DNA of 8,856 nt from Caldifarciminota bacterium (GCA_027073945.1 JALTEL010000242.1:1-8856), one strand, 5' to 3'. Positions 1-7,747 are shown, counted from the stretch's first letter. The notes: generated by a model not told the origin, from the letters alone. A program made the numbers and translations.

Positions 1-11
1 GTATAATACCG

Positions 12-25
12 TGTATTGCAATACA
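12..25. promoter_or_regulatory. 14-bp perfect palindrome, possible operator
   Basis: TGTATTGCAATACA is a perfect dyad. It adjoins a shorter interrupted dyad, GTAT-A-ATAC at 1-9, so GTAT/ATAC half-sites occur twice in the first 24 bases. TATAAT at 2-7 is a perfect -10 hexamer on the plus strand, but its -35 would lie outside the window. If that promoter is real, the palindrome covers its start point, as a repressor operator would. Its core ATTGCAAT recurs at 6925-6932, upstream of uvrA. What is seen is the symmetry; the operator role is inference, and no known regulator is recognised. Confidence 0.35.
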
Positions 26-158
26 TTATGTTAAAAGGCTATATTTAAAGGTGTCTATTTTTTTAACAGTAACGCTAATCGTATGAAAAATAAAACGTGA
101 GGAAGCTCAATGATTTACAGACGATAAAAGTTACAAAATGTATCTGAATGTATATTTT

Positions 159-187
159 TTGATTTTTCGGATACCTTGCAGTAAAAT
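159..187 (+). promoter_or_regulatory. Predicted sigma-70-type promoter for the HD-GYP gene
   Basis: A -35 hexamer TTGATT (159-164, 4 of 6 consensus positions) is separated by 17 bp from a -10 hexamer TAAAAT (182-187, 5 of 6). Transcription would start near A194, only about 3 nt before the ATG at 197. There is no Shine-Dalgarno sequence in front of that ATG, so the transcript would be effectively leaderless. Two copies of AATGTAT (137-143 and 147-153), exactly 10 bp apart, lie just upstream of the -35 and could be an activator site or chance. Confidence 0.5.
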
Positions 188-196
188 TATAGTACT

Positions 197-2083
197 ATGA
201 AAAAAGAGTGGCAAAGCGAACTATTAAAAGATATAATATTAAATACTTCCATTGAGATGTCCCAGAGAGAATTCTCCTTAAAAATTCTCAAGGCGGTTAG
301 CAGACACACACCGTACAGTTTATTTGGTATTTTTATATACAACGATAAAGAACATATGTTAAAACGTATTATGGCCATTGGGAAAAATCATAATAAAGTG
401 GTTCAATTCAATGATGAATATAATCTTAAAGAAAGCGAGGGTGTAGTGGGCAGAGCATTCAGAAGTCAGAGTGTTCAGATATCCCATATCATGCATGATA
501 AGGATTACAAAAATCCCCATCCTGTAGAGACGGAGTACAAAGGCGAGTACTGCATGGCACTTCCCATTATTTACAATAAAAAGCCCTATGGAGTGTTTTA
601 TATAGAAAATAGACATGAGTTCACAGAGGAAGAGAAAACAACATTGGGTGCTATGATGTCTGTTATTGCAAGAATTTTTGCAAACAGGATTCTAAGCGAG
701 AAGGTTGAATTTGCAAGGAAAGAAAATGAGAGCATTATAGAGGCAATATCTGAACCAATTTTTATTATTGATAACAATTACACAATCAAGCGCGTAAATA
801 GGAGTTTTTTAGATGAATTCCAGATGAAAAAAGAGCAGGTAATTGGTAAAAAATGCTATGAAATTGTGGAAAAGAGCAGGAAACCTCCATTGAATTGCCC
901 GCTTGCGAACCTTTTATCCGGCAAAAAAATGGCATCAGGTGAAATTTCTGTGAGTAAAAAACAGTACAGTGCAGTGGTTTATGGACTTAAACAGGAAGAA
1001 AACCAAACTGTTTATGTCCATACATTAAAGGATATTTCCAAGCTCAGGGAGAAGGAGTACGCTCTGAATTTACTGTATGATACGAGTTTAAAACTGTCTG
1101 CTTCCAAGAATATTGAAGAATTTAAAAAAGTTGTGGAAAAAGTGCTTGAAACTGAAAATAGTTTAATAGTGAGTGTTTTCTGGAGAAATAATTTTAAAGG
1201 CAAGTACAGGTATTACAACCACACAACACATCCTAATACTGTGAGAAAAGGTGCTACCACTGAAGGTGAATTCATCAGCGCAAATTTCTTGAAGATTCCA
1301 ATAATATATCTTGGTGAGGAAGTGGGTGAATTTGTGGTCCAAAATCCATTGAACAGACCAATTCCAGCCAGTAAAATACGCTTTTATGAGACCCTCGCAC
1401 ATACTGTGTCCACCTCAATTCAGAATTTGTATCTTATGGAAGGACTTAAGGGCGCCCTTACATCTCTCAATAGAAATTACAAAGAAACGCTGGAATCACT
1501 CTCCCATGCACTGGATTATAGAGAGCAGGAAACAGAGTTCCATTCAAGAAGAGTTGCGTCTTACGCACTGCTTATAGCGAAAAAAATGGGACTCACTGAA
1601 GTTGAACTTAAAAATCTGTATTGGGGAGGATTGATGCATGATATAGGCAAAATAGGTATACCCGATGCTATTCTTCTGAAGCCTGCAAAATTGACAGAAG
1701 AAGAATGGGCTGTTATGAAAAAACATCCTCTCATTGGATATGATATTCTTAAGGATATAGAATTTTTAAAGGAAGCAACAAAGGTTGTGCTCTACCACCA
1801 TGAGAGATGGGACGGCCATGGATATCCTGAAGGCTTACAGGATACTGAGATTCCCCTTATCGCGAGGGTTTTTGCAATATCGGACACTTATGATGCAATT
1901 ACATCTGACAGGCCATACAGAAAAGCTCTTTCTGCGGAATACGCCTTTTCAGAGATTGAAAAGAACAATGGCAAGCAATTTGACCCCAATATAGGTAGTG
2001 TTTTCCTGTCGAAAATAAGCTATAAAGAACTTGCTGAAGTAAGACGCAGGGTTTCAACTGACCCCACATATTCACCTATTTAA
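197..2083 (+). CDS. GAF-PAS-GAF-HD-GYP protein, predicted c-di-GMP phosphodiesterase
   Basis: A 628-residue soluble signalling protein with no signal peptide or membrane helix. In order: a GAF domain (about residues 20-165), a PAS domain (about 175-285), a second, more diverged GAF-like domain (about 289-425) and a C-terminal HD-GYP domain (about 430-615). HD-GYP enzymes hydrolyse cyclic di-GMP to pGpG or GMP. All expected metal ligands are visible: E445, H449, H481-D482, H510, H534-H535 and D563, with the GYP triplet at 542-544. E445 is the extra ligand seen in the trinuclear-iron enzyme PmGH. The PAS domain has C220 and C234 in a C(x13)CP arrangement, but the Cys usually found three residues before C234 is P231. 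I chose ATG 197 because the promoter ends just upstream; ATG 257 (residue 21) is the alternative, and neither has a Shine-Dalgarno sequence. No GGDEF partner is in the window, so the ligands of the sensor domains are unknown. Confidence 0.93.
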   Translation: MKKEWQSELLKDIILNTSIEMSQREFSLKILKAVSRHTPYSLFGIFIYNDKEHMLKRIMAIGKNHNKVVQFNDEYNLKESEGVVGRAFRSQSVQISHIMHDKDYKNPHPVETEYKGEYCMALPIIYNKKPYGVFYIENRHEFTEEEKTTLGAMMSVIARIFANRILSEKVEFARKENESIIEAISEPIFIIDNNYTIKRVNRSFLDEFQMKKEQVIGKKCYEIVEKSRKPPLNCPLANLLSGKKMASGEISVSKKQYSAVVYGLKQEENQTVYVHTLKDISKLREKEYALNLLYDTSLKLSASKNIEEFKKVVEKVLETENSLIVSVFWRNNFKGKYRYYNHTTHPNTVRKGATTEGEFISANFLKIPIIYLGEEVGEFVVQNPLNRPIPASKIRFYETLAHTVSTSIQNLYLMEGLKGALTSLNRNYKETLESLSHALDYREQETEFHSRRVASYALLIAKKMGLTEVELKNLYWGGLMHDIGKIGIPDAILLKPAKLTEEEWAVMKKHPLIGYDILKDIEFLKEATKVVLYHHERWDGHGYPEGLQDTEIPLIARVFAISDTYDAITSDRPYRKALSAEYAFSEIEKNNGKQFDPNIGSVFLSKISYKELAEVRRRVSTDPTYSPI

Positions 2084-2088
2084 AACTA

Positions 2089-2105
2089 AAGATAGTGCAT
2101 ATCTT
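2089..2105. terminator. Weak hairpin between convergent genes, possible shared terminator
   Basis: AAGATA (2089-2094), a 5-nt loop and TATCTT (2100-2105) form a 6-bp AT-rich stem in the 29-nt gap between the convergent HD-GYP and thiL stop codons. In the minus direction it is followed by TAGTTTT; in the plus direction no T-run follows. The position suits a terminator, but the stem is weak, so Rho-dependent or read-through termination is just as possible. Confidence 0.3.
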
Positions 2106-2112
2106 GTAAAAA

Positions 2113-3054
2113 TTAAAATGGCTTTTTATTCCCATGCAGAAAACCTGCGTTCGAGATCTCCTTTAATCGGTCTTCAGCTTTTAAAAATACCCTGCCGTTT
2201 CCTTTTTTCACTTTACCTATCTCTTTCGCAAGGCTGATGGGAATGCTGGCGTTTACCGGGGCAGTGAAGGCAATCTCATACTCTTCCCCGCTGGATACAA
2301 CCAATTCATATAATTCTTCTCTGCTGAATATGTGCATTGACGGGTGAACAGGTATTTTATCAAAGTATACAAACATATCTGTATTGCTCATATCTGCCAT
2401 TCTTCCGAGGTCAATTCCAAGTCCGTCAGATATATCTATTGAAGCATGTACATCAGTGATTTTCAGTATCTTTTGCATTTCTGTGAATCTTGGGATAGGG
2501 TGCTTGAATTTTGTCAGTATTGACTCCGGGATGTCTGCATTGTCCTTGACAAGCTTGAAAAAACCTGCTACCCTTCCAATATCTCCTGTTACATATATGT
2601 TGTCACCCTCTTTGGATTTGTCTCTTTCAACAACATTAAGGGATTCTCCGACAACAGATATTGAGATTGAAAAACAATCCGAATAAGCAATATTTCCGCC
2701 CCCTATTGTGCAATTGAAGATATTACAGCACTCCTCAAAACCCCTGTAAAGTTCGTTAATATCTCTTTTAGAGACTCCTTGATTTATGTGCATATCAACA
2801 AGGGCTGTCAATGGTGAGCTGCCTTTCGCCGCAAGGTCAGACAATGCCCCTGCCATTGACCTGTATCCTACCTCTTTCATTGTAAGTAACTCTCTGTTGA
2901 AATGCGTTCCTTCTATTGAGCAATCAATGCTCAATGAAAGAATTTTCCCTGTGTTTTCTTTTATAAAGAGTGCATCATCTCCAGGTATATTGGGCACTCT
3001 TTTCGTGGATTTCCAGAACTTGCTCAATTCCCTGAGTATTTCTTTCTCATTCAT
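2113..3054 (-). CDS. thiL: Thiamine-monophosphate kinase ThiL
   Basis: ThiL phosphorylates thiamine monophosphate with ATP to give thiamine diphosphate, the active cofactor, in the cytoplasm. From ATG 3054 the protein has 313 residues, normal for the family. Visible family motifs are GDDA (25-28), D44 with IEGTHF (47-52), LSDLAAKG (71-78) in the N-terminal AIR-synthase fold, DISDGL (207-212) and GEEYE (256-260). Two depart from the commonest ThiL form: GGGN (118-121) where many have GGDT, and GEEYE where many have GEDYE. The start is uncertain. TTG 3066 in the same frame would add four residues, but ATG 3054 gives a more natural N-terminus and overlaps the holB end by 8 nt, which suggests translational coupling; neither has a good Shine-Dalgarno sequence. 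No other thiamine gene lies in the window. Confidence 0.92.
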   Translation of the reverse strand: MNEKEILRELSKFWKSTKRVPNIPGDDALFIKENTGKILSLSIDCSIEGTHFNRELLTMKEVGYRSMAGALSDLAAKGSSPLTALVDMHINQGVSKRDINELYRGFEECCNIFNCTIGGGNIAYSDCFSISISVVGESLNVVERDKSKEGDNIYVTGDIGRVAGFFKLVKDNADIPESILTKFKHPIPRFTEMQKILKITDVHASIDISDGLGIDLGRMADMSNTDMFVYFDKIPVHPSMHIFSREELYELVVSSGEEYEIAFTAPVNASIPISLAKEIGKVKKGNGRVFLKAEDRLKEISNAGFLHGNKKPF

Positions 3055-4087
3055 AGAAAAATTCAAACTGCTGTCTAAACCTGTCTCTAAAGTTGTTGTC
3101 TGTAAAAGGCCTCAGTAATAATGCCAGCACTACTTTACTGTTGACATTGCTCTTTAAGTATTTTTCCGATATAAATGCCATATCAAGCATGTCTCTGGCT
3201 GTGGCTCTGCTAAATGCCCCGGAGAGCTTTAAAATTTTATCCTTTATATCCAGATTCATTATTGACTTTTTCATATCATAAAGCAGAAGCATGTCATGCG
3301 CTATTGTACCGTACATATCCACGAATGAATGTACAGCATTTCTGTCTCCTGTAATCTCTGAAAAAAGTTCCCCGATTGCTTTGAAGTTCCTGTCTATAAG
3401 ATGCCCTATAAATTCACTTCTTATCTCAAAAATCCAGGATTCTATGATTTTTTTTGCCTTGCCAATGCTGCCCTCCGACATTTTGAACAGCATAAGCGTT
3501 GATACATCGGTATTGAACGGATATTTAATAAATTCACTGTATGGAACAGGATTAAAACTTATCTGTTTTCCCCTTGATAATACAGTTGGTAATATTGCTC
3601 TTAATAAAGATACAACAAATATGATAACGGTCTTTGGAGGGGGTTCCTCCAATAGCTTAAGTAGGCTGTTCTGTGCTTCATGATTCAGGTTCTCCCCGTT
3701 TAAAACCAGCACTACCCGTCTTTTTGCACTGAATGTACCGCTCCTTGATAGCCTTTTTTTTATGTCCTTTACCTGCTCTATCTTAATGAATTTTGTGCTA
3801 TCAAACTCTCTGGGTCTTATGAATATTTCAGGGCTCAGCGGAGGATTTACCCCGTCTGGAAGTACGTATATAAAATCAGGGCTTGTAAAGATATTTGTAT
3901 TTTTGCAGGCCTCATAGTTGTTATCTTTGCACATCAAATATTTACAAAATCTGTATGCAATGGTTGATTTTCCTATGCCAGAAGGGCCTTCAAAAATAAG
4001 GAAATCAGGGATTTCATCCTGCTCTATCATTCTCTCAAGTATAAGCTTCTCTCTCTCATGTCCCAGTATATCTCCAAACAGCCGCAT
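3047..4087 (-). CDS. holB: DNA polymerase III delta-prime subunit (clamp loader)
   Basis: A 346-residue AAA+ protein of the clamp-loader family, which together with DnaX and delta loads the beta sliding clamp onto DNA. Seen directly: a P-loop GPSGIGKST (34-42), the HEAQNSLLKLLEEPP segment (136-150) that is the hallmark of DnaX/HolB, and the sensor-1/SRC region at PTVLSRG (167-173). Three features differ from the typical form. The P-loop is intact, although many delta-prime subunits have a degenerate one. The Walker B position reads LVLNGEN, so its acid is lost. The SRC motif is SRG: R172 is kept but Cys is replaced by G173. Only three cysteines (48, 53, 61) remain where DnaX-type proteins have a four-Cys zinc module. 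A short DnaX is the alternative, but the missing Walker B acid and the length favour delta-prime. The gene starts 4 nt after uvrA; AAGGAA at 4098-4103, inside the end of uvrA, is its likely ribosome binding site, 10 nt from the ATG. Confidence 0.85.
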   Translation of the reverse strand: MRLFGDILGHEREKLILERMIEQDEIPDFLIFEGPSGIGKSTIAYRFCKYLMCKDNNYEACKNTNIFTSPDFIYVLPDGVNPPLSPEIFIRPREFDSTKFIKIEQVKDIKKRLSRSGTFSAKRRVVLVLNGENLNHEAQNSLLKLLEEPPPKTVIIFVVSLLRAILPTVLSRGKQISFNPVPYSEFIKYPFNTDVSTLMLFKMSEGSIGKAKKIIESWIFEIRSEFIGHLIDRNFKAIGELFSEITGDRNAVHSFVDMYGTIAHDMLLLYDMKKSIMNLDIKDKILKLSGAFSRATARDMLDMAFISEKYLKSNVNSKVVLALLLRPFTDNNFRDRFRQQFEFFYE

Positions 4088-4091
4088 AATC

Positions 4092-6854
4092 TCAGAGTTC
4101 CTTTTTAAGGTATTGCCCTGTATAAGAATTTGGACATTGTATTATGGATTCGGGTGTGCCTTCTGCGATGATTTCTCCGCCATGCTCTCCACCTTCAGGA
4201 CCCAAGTCTATCACCCAGTCACAGCTCTTTATGACATCAAGATTGTGCTCTATGACAAGTACGGTGTTCCCCTTTGAAACAAGGACATCAAGTACTCTGA
4301 TCAATTTTTTAACATCATCAAAATGCAGTCCTGTTGTGGGTTCGTCAAGTAAGTACAATGTATTCCCTCTGGATACCTTGGACAATTCTTTTGCGAGTTT
4401 GACTCTTTGAGCCTCACCGCCTGAGAGTGTTGTAGCCGGTTGACCGAGCTTAATATACCCGAGTCCCACATCCCGAAGTAGCTTCAATTTTCTTTCTATA
4501 GGAACAATTTCTTTAAATAATTTATAGGCTTCATTTACAGACATTTCAAGCACATCCGCTATGGAATGTCCTCTGTACTGTACCTCCAGCGTTTCCCTGT
4601 TAAACCTTTTGCCCTTACAGACATCACAGGGCACATAAATATCAGGCAAAAACTGCATCTCAACTCTTATAAAGCCTTCACCTCTGCAGGCCTCACATCT
4701 GCCCCCCTTGAGATTAAAGGAAAATCTGGACTGAGTATATCCTCTTTTTTTAGCCTCCGGAAGCATTGAGAAAAAATCTCTTATAGGGGTGAATGCGCCT
4801 GTGTAAGTTGCAGGATTTGACCTTGGAGTCCTACCTATGGGGCTCTGGTCAATATTTATAATTCTGTCAATGTACTCAATCCCATCGATTCTATCGTGAA
4901 GTCCGACCTGTACCCTTGATTTATAAAATTTTTTCATGAGAGCGTTGTAAAGCGTATCCTCCACAAGGGAAGATTTCCCTGAACCGGATACTCCTGTCAC
5001 ACATACAAACAAACCCAGAGGTATGCGTACATCTATGTTTTTCAGGTTATTCTGGCGTGCGCCTTTTATTGTAATATACATGCGGGATGGCTTTCTTCTT
5101 TTTGAAGGTATTTTTATACTTTTTGAGCCTGATAGATATTGACCTGTTATTGACTTTGTATTTTTGGCTATTTCACTGTAAGTACCGGTGGCGACAAGCT
5201 TACCACCCCTGTATCCAGCACCTGGTCCAAGGTCTACTATCCAGTCTGATTCCTGCATTGTTTCTTTGTCATGTTCAACCACAATGACGCTGTTTCCCAT
5301 ATCGCGTAAATATTTCAGAGTTTTAATAAGCCTTGAAGTGTCTTTAGGATGCAGGCCAATTGTAGGTTCGTCCAGTACATATAGAACGCCTGTAAGTCCC
5401 GAGCCTATCTGAGTCGCCAGCCTTACCCTTTGATCTTCTCCCTGAGACAGAGTCTCTGTGGGTCTGTCAAGGGTCAGGTATTCAAGACCAATATCTATCA
5501 AAAATTTTATCCTTCTTTTTATTTCTTTTACGATCTGTCTGGCTATGATTTTTTTAATTCCACTGAAACTCAAATTGTTAAAGAAATTATAAGCCTCTTT
5601 CGCATTCAATTTTGTTATGTCGTAGATATTTTTACCCTGTATTGTTACGGACAATGCCTCGGGTTTCAATCTGGCCCCCTTGCAGGCGGGACAGGTTTTC
5701 TCCATCATAAGCTTGTTGAGGTCTGCTTTTACCCATTCGGATTCTGTTTTCTTATATCTTCTCCATATATAAGGTATTACAGGTTCAAAACCCATTTCAT
5801 GATTTTTTTCTCCGTAAAGAATTATGTGCTTGAATTCATAAGGCAGCTTTTTCCAGGGACTGTGGATATCCGTGCCAAAGCGAGCGGCCAGTTTTGTTAA
5901 CTGGTCTTTTATAAAGGGATTCGGCTCACCCCATACCTTGATTGCACCTTCGGGAATTGAAAGTGAGGGATTTGTAATAACCGCATTTGGGTCAACCTCT
6001 ATTTTAATGCCAAGTCCTCCGCATACAGGACATGCTCCATAAGGAGAATTGAAGGAAAATAATCTTGGTTCCAGCTCGTCCATTGAAAATCCGCAGGAAG
6101 GACACATTAGCTTCTCGGAAAATATTTTTTCATTTTCATCTTCGTCCAGTATTTTTACAATTCCGTCGGATTCTTTCAATGCAGCCTCTATGCTCTCCGA
6201 AAGTCTTGAGCGAGATGCTTCCTTTACGATTATTCTGTCTATTATCAATTCAATTGTGTGCTCTTTAAATCTTTCAAGTCGGGGTGGATTTTCAAGGTCA
6301 TGTATATTATTGTCAATGCGCACTCTCAAAAAGCCGCGTCTCTCCAATCTTTTGAAGAGCTCAAAGTACTCTCCTTTCCTTCCCCTGATAATGGGAGCAA
6401 GAACCATTATCTTTGTCCCTTGCGGAAGTTTAAATACTTCTGCTACTATTTCATCAACTGTAGATTTTTTGAGTTCGATACCACATTTGGGGCAGTGCGG
6501 AACTCCAACCCTTGCGAACAATAATCTCAGGTAATCATATATCTCGGTTATAGTCGCTACAGTTGAGCGCGGGTTTTTTGATGATTTTCTCTGTTCTATG
6601 GAAATAGCCGGAGAAAGACCTTCCATATGGTCAACATCGGGTTTTTGCATAAGTCCGAGGAACTGTCTTGCATACGCTGACAATGATTCCACATATCTTC
6701 TTTGTCCCTCAGCGTAAATTGTATCAAATGCAAGGGAAGATTTTCCCGAACCGGATACACCTGTTATAACAACCAGTTTATTCCTCGGTATTTTGACGTC
6801 AATATTCTTCAGATTGTGTACCCTCGCGCCCTTCACTATTATAAAATCTGTCAT
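4092..6854 (-). CDS. uvrA: Excinuclease ABC subunit A (UvrA)
   Basis: UvrA is the damage-recognition ATPase of nucleotide excision repair; as a dimer it loads UvrB at bulky lesions. The 920-residue protein has the full tandem ABC layout. First half: Walker [10 protein letters not shown] (32-40), zinc module C251, C254, C275 and C278, signature LSQGEDQR (469-476), Walker B ending in DEP (495-497). Second half: Walker A (621-629), zinc module C720, C723, C743 and C746, signature LSGGEAQR (810-817), Walker B ending in DEP (837-839). The second signature is canonical, but the first has Gln in place of the second-position Gly (Q471) and Asp in place of Ala (D474). The length is slightly short for the family, and the glycine-rich C-terminal tail of many UvrAs is absent. 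The ATG has no close Shine-Dalgarno sequence (AAGG lies 14 nt upstream), matching a predicted leaderless transcript. I see no LexA box of the GAAC-N4-GTTC or CTGT-N8-ACAG type upstream. Confidence 0.97.
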   Translation of the reverse strand: MTDFIIVKGARVHNLKNIDVKIPRNKLVVITGVSGSGKSSLAFDTIYAEGQRRYVESLSAYARQFLGLMQKPDVDHMEGLSPAISIEQRKSSKNPRSTVATITEIYDYLRLLFARVGVPHCPKCGIELKKSTVDEIVAEVFKLPQGTKIMVLAPIIRGRKGEYFELFKRLERRGFLRVRIDNNIHDLENPPRLERFKEHTIELIIDRIIVKEASRSRLSESIEAALKESDGIVKILDEDENEKIFSEKLMCPSCGFSMDELEPRLFSFNSPYGACPVCGGLGIKIEVDPNAVITNPSLSIPEGAIKVWGEPNPFIKDQLTKLAARFGTDIHSPWKKLPYEFKHIILYGEKNHEMGFEPVIPYIWRRYKKTESEWVKADLNKLMMEKTCPACKGARLKPEALSVTIQGKNIYDITKLNAKEAYNFFNNLSFSGIKKIIARQIVKEIKRRIKFLIDIGLEYLTLDRPTETLSQGEDQRVRLATQIGSGLTGVLYVLDEPTIGLHPKDTSRLIKTLKYLRDMGNSVIVVEHDKETMQESDWIVDLGPGAGYRGGKLVATGTYSEIAKNTKSITGQYLSGSKSIKIPSKRRKPSRMYITIKGARQNNLKNIDVRIPLGLFVCVTGVSGSGKSSLVEDTLYNALMKKFYKSRVQVGLHDRIDGIEYIDRIINIDQSPIGRTPRSNPATYTGAFTPIRDFFSMLPEAKKRGYTQSRFSFNLKGGRCEACRGEGFIRVEMQFLPDIYVPCDVCKGKRFNRETLEVQYRGHSIADVLEMSVNEAYKLFKEIVPIERKLKLLRDVGLGYIKLGQPATTLSGGEAQRVKLAKELSKVSRGNTLYLLDEPTTGLHFDDVKKLIRVLDVLVSKGNTVLVIEHNLDVIKSCDWVIDLGPEGGEHGGEIIAEGTPESIIQCPNSYTGQYLKKEL

Positions 6855-6860
6855 AAGTTA

Positions 6861-6889
6861 ATTATTTACCTTATGTGAGGTACATACAA
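6861..6889 (-). promoter_or_regulatory. Weak predicted promoter for uvrA-holB-thiL
   Basis: On the minus strand TTGTAT (6889-6884) is followed after exactly 17 bp by AATAAT (6866-6861, 5 of 6 of the -10 consensus). The start point, 7 nt further, is the A of the uvrA ATG at 6854. The -35 matches only at TTG, so the call rests on the spacing and on the same -10 to ATG geometry as the strong promoter at 8760-8788. A dyad, CCTTAT (6869-6874) and ATAAGG (6896-6901), brackets the -35 and could bind a regulator. Confidence 0.35.
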
Positions 6890-6926
6890 GCTACGATAAG
6901 GCTTTTAAATACTATGCGCTTTTTAT

Positions 6927-6955
6927 TGCAATGCTTGAATTTCAAGCCCATTGCA
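6927..6955 (+). terminator. 12-bp hairpin with T-run on the plus strand
   Basis: TGCAATG (6927-6933) pairs with CATTGCA (6949-6955), and CTTGA (6934-6938) with TCAAG (6942-6946). The loop is ATT, with a two-base CC bulge on the 3' side. On the plus strand TTTTT follows at 6956-6960, so the structure looks like an intrinsic terminator for plus-strand RNA. The flanking genes are both on the minus strand, and in that direction the hairpin is followed by ATAAAAAG, without a U-run. It could stop antisense transcription, act as an imperfect terminator or 3'-end stabiliser for the beta-repeat gene that ends 30 nt upstream of it, or be a protein-binding dyad. Confidence 0.4.
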
Positions 6956-6985
6956 TTTTTGAAGGAGTATTAAGAAAAATATATT

Positions 6986-7747
6986 TTAAGCTATCTCAAT
7001 GCTTCCCATTGAATTATTTATTACAATACGAGATTTTCCGCTGCCAAAGATGTAAGTATTTCCTTCCTTCTCAAAATTAAGATTCTCGTTTACTTCTATA
7101 CTGCCAAACGAATTGTTTATTTCCATAACACCGTCGAAATGCTCCGGGATTTTCAATTCAACGGAGCCCATGCTACATTTGATTAAAAGGGATTCTGGGC
7201 ATTTTTCAAGTGCAATCTCAGCGCTTCCTAATGAAATATCCACCTGTCCGTTCGAGCAGTTCATGGTGCCTTCAAAAGCTCCTGCCCCAATTTTTATTTC
7301 TGCCTGTTTTGCCTGAATTGTTCCTGACAAATCTCCAGTTTTTACAGAAGCGGTTACGCGCTTCATATCAAGTGGCAGAACAATTTCCATATCACCTGTA
7401 AGCGAAAAGATTTTATTATTATCATAATTGAGAGAGCCCTCTCCTTTTATAAGGATATTGTCACGCTTTGCCGGTTTCAAAGTGATATCCCCCATTGAGC
7501 CTTCTATATCCAGTATTCTGTCGTTTGCCGGTATTTCTCTGTCTATGCTTTCCGTGTTACCTGCGGATTTTATCATGTTTGGTATAGATGAAAGCACAGC
7601 TGCGATCCCGTCTTTTAAGCCTGCGCCTGCACTGGGCGTTTTATCTGAAAGATGTTCCTTTTCAATATGCTGTATAAGACTATATGCCTCATCGGAGTTT
7701 ATCCTTTTTTCTTCGAGTAATTTTAGAACATCTTTAATTGTCTGCAT
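6986..7747 (-). CDS. LiaX/YvlB-like protein: SHOCT-like helix pair plus DUF4097-type beta-repeat domain
   Basis: A 253-residue protein with no signal peptide and no clear membrane helix. Residues 3-30 form a SHOCT-like helical hairpin (VLKLLEEKRINSDEAYSLI). Residues 31-75 are a linker with an amphipathic-looking stretch at 44-62. Residues 76-253 are a beta-rich, glycine-punctuated repeat region of the DUF4097 (putative adhesin) type, with repeated S-(M/F)-G-(S/D) turns at 84, 192, 213 and 246. This order resembles Bacillus YvlB and the N-terminal part of Enterococcus LiaX, linked in those organisms to envelope stress and antimicrobial-peptide response; that role here is inference. The start codon overlaps the end of the membrane-protein gene by 14 nt. 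Its ribosome binding site is an unusual run, AAGGGGGG at 7751-7758, 3 nt from the ATG. It is the last gene of the four-gene operon. Confidence 0.8.
   Translation of the reverse strand: MQTIKDVLKLLEEKRINSDEAYSLIQHIEKEHLSDKTPSAGAGLKDGIAAVLSSIPNMIKSAGNTESIDREIPANDRILDIEGSMGDITLKPAKRDNILIKGEGSLNYDNNKIFSLTGDMEIVLPLDMKRVTASVKTGDLSGTIQAKQAEIKIGAGAFEGTMNCSNGQVDISLGSAEIALEKCPESLLIKCSMGSVELKIPEHFDGVMEINNSFGSIEVNENLNFEKEGNTYIFGSGKSRIVINNSMGSIEIA

Noticed and set aside
110..127. Five-codon mini-ORF (ATG ATT TAC AGA CGA TAA) preceded by GAGGAAG at 99-105, possible leader peptide
   Set aside because: It lies upstream of the best promoter at 159-187, has no attenuator-like structure after it and shows no residue bias; very short ORFs of this kind are common by chance.
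2384..2686. Open plus-strand frames inside thiL, holB and uvrA (for example 2384-2686 and 6049-6534)
   Set aside because: They are antisense to strongly conserved enzymes, have no ribosome binding site and their translations look like low-complexity mirror products of the real genes.
2915..2935. 8-bp perfect inverted repeat with 5-nt loop inside thiL
   Set aside because: It falls in codons for the conserved D44-C-S-I-E region, no T-run follows and the protein motif explains much of the sequence, so it is probably coincidental.
3055..3066. TTG at 3066 as the start of thiL
   Set aside because: Possible, but it is a rare start codon with no better ribosome binding site than ATG 3054 and a longer overlap with holB; kept only as the alternative.
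4973..6767. Near-repeat of about 25 bp at 4973-4998 and 6738-6763
   Set aside because: These are the codons of the two Walker A motifs of UvrA, explained by the ancient internal duplication of the family.
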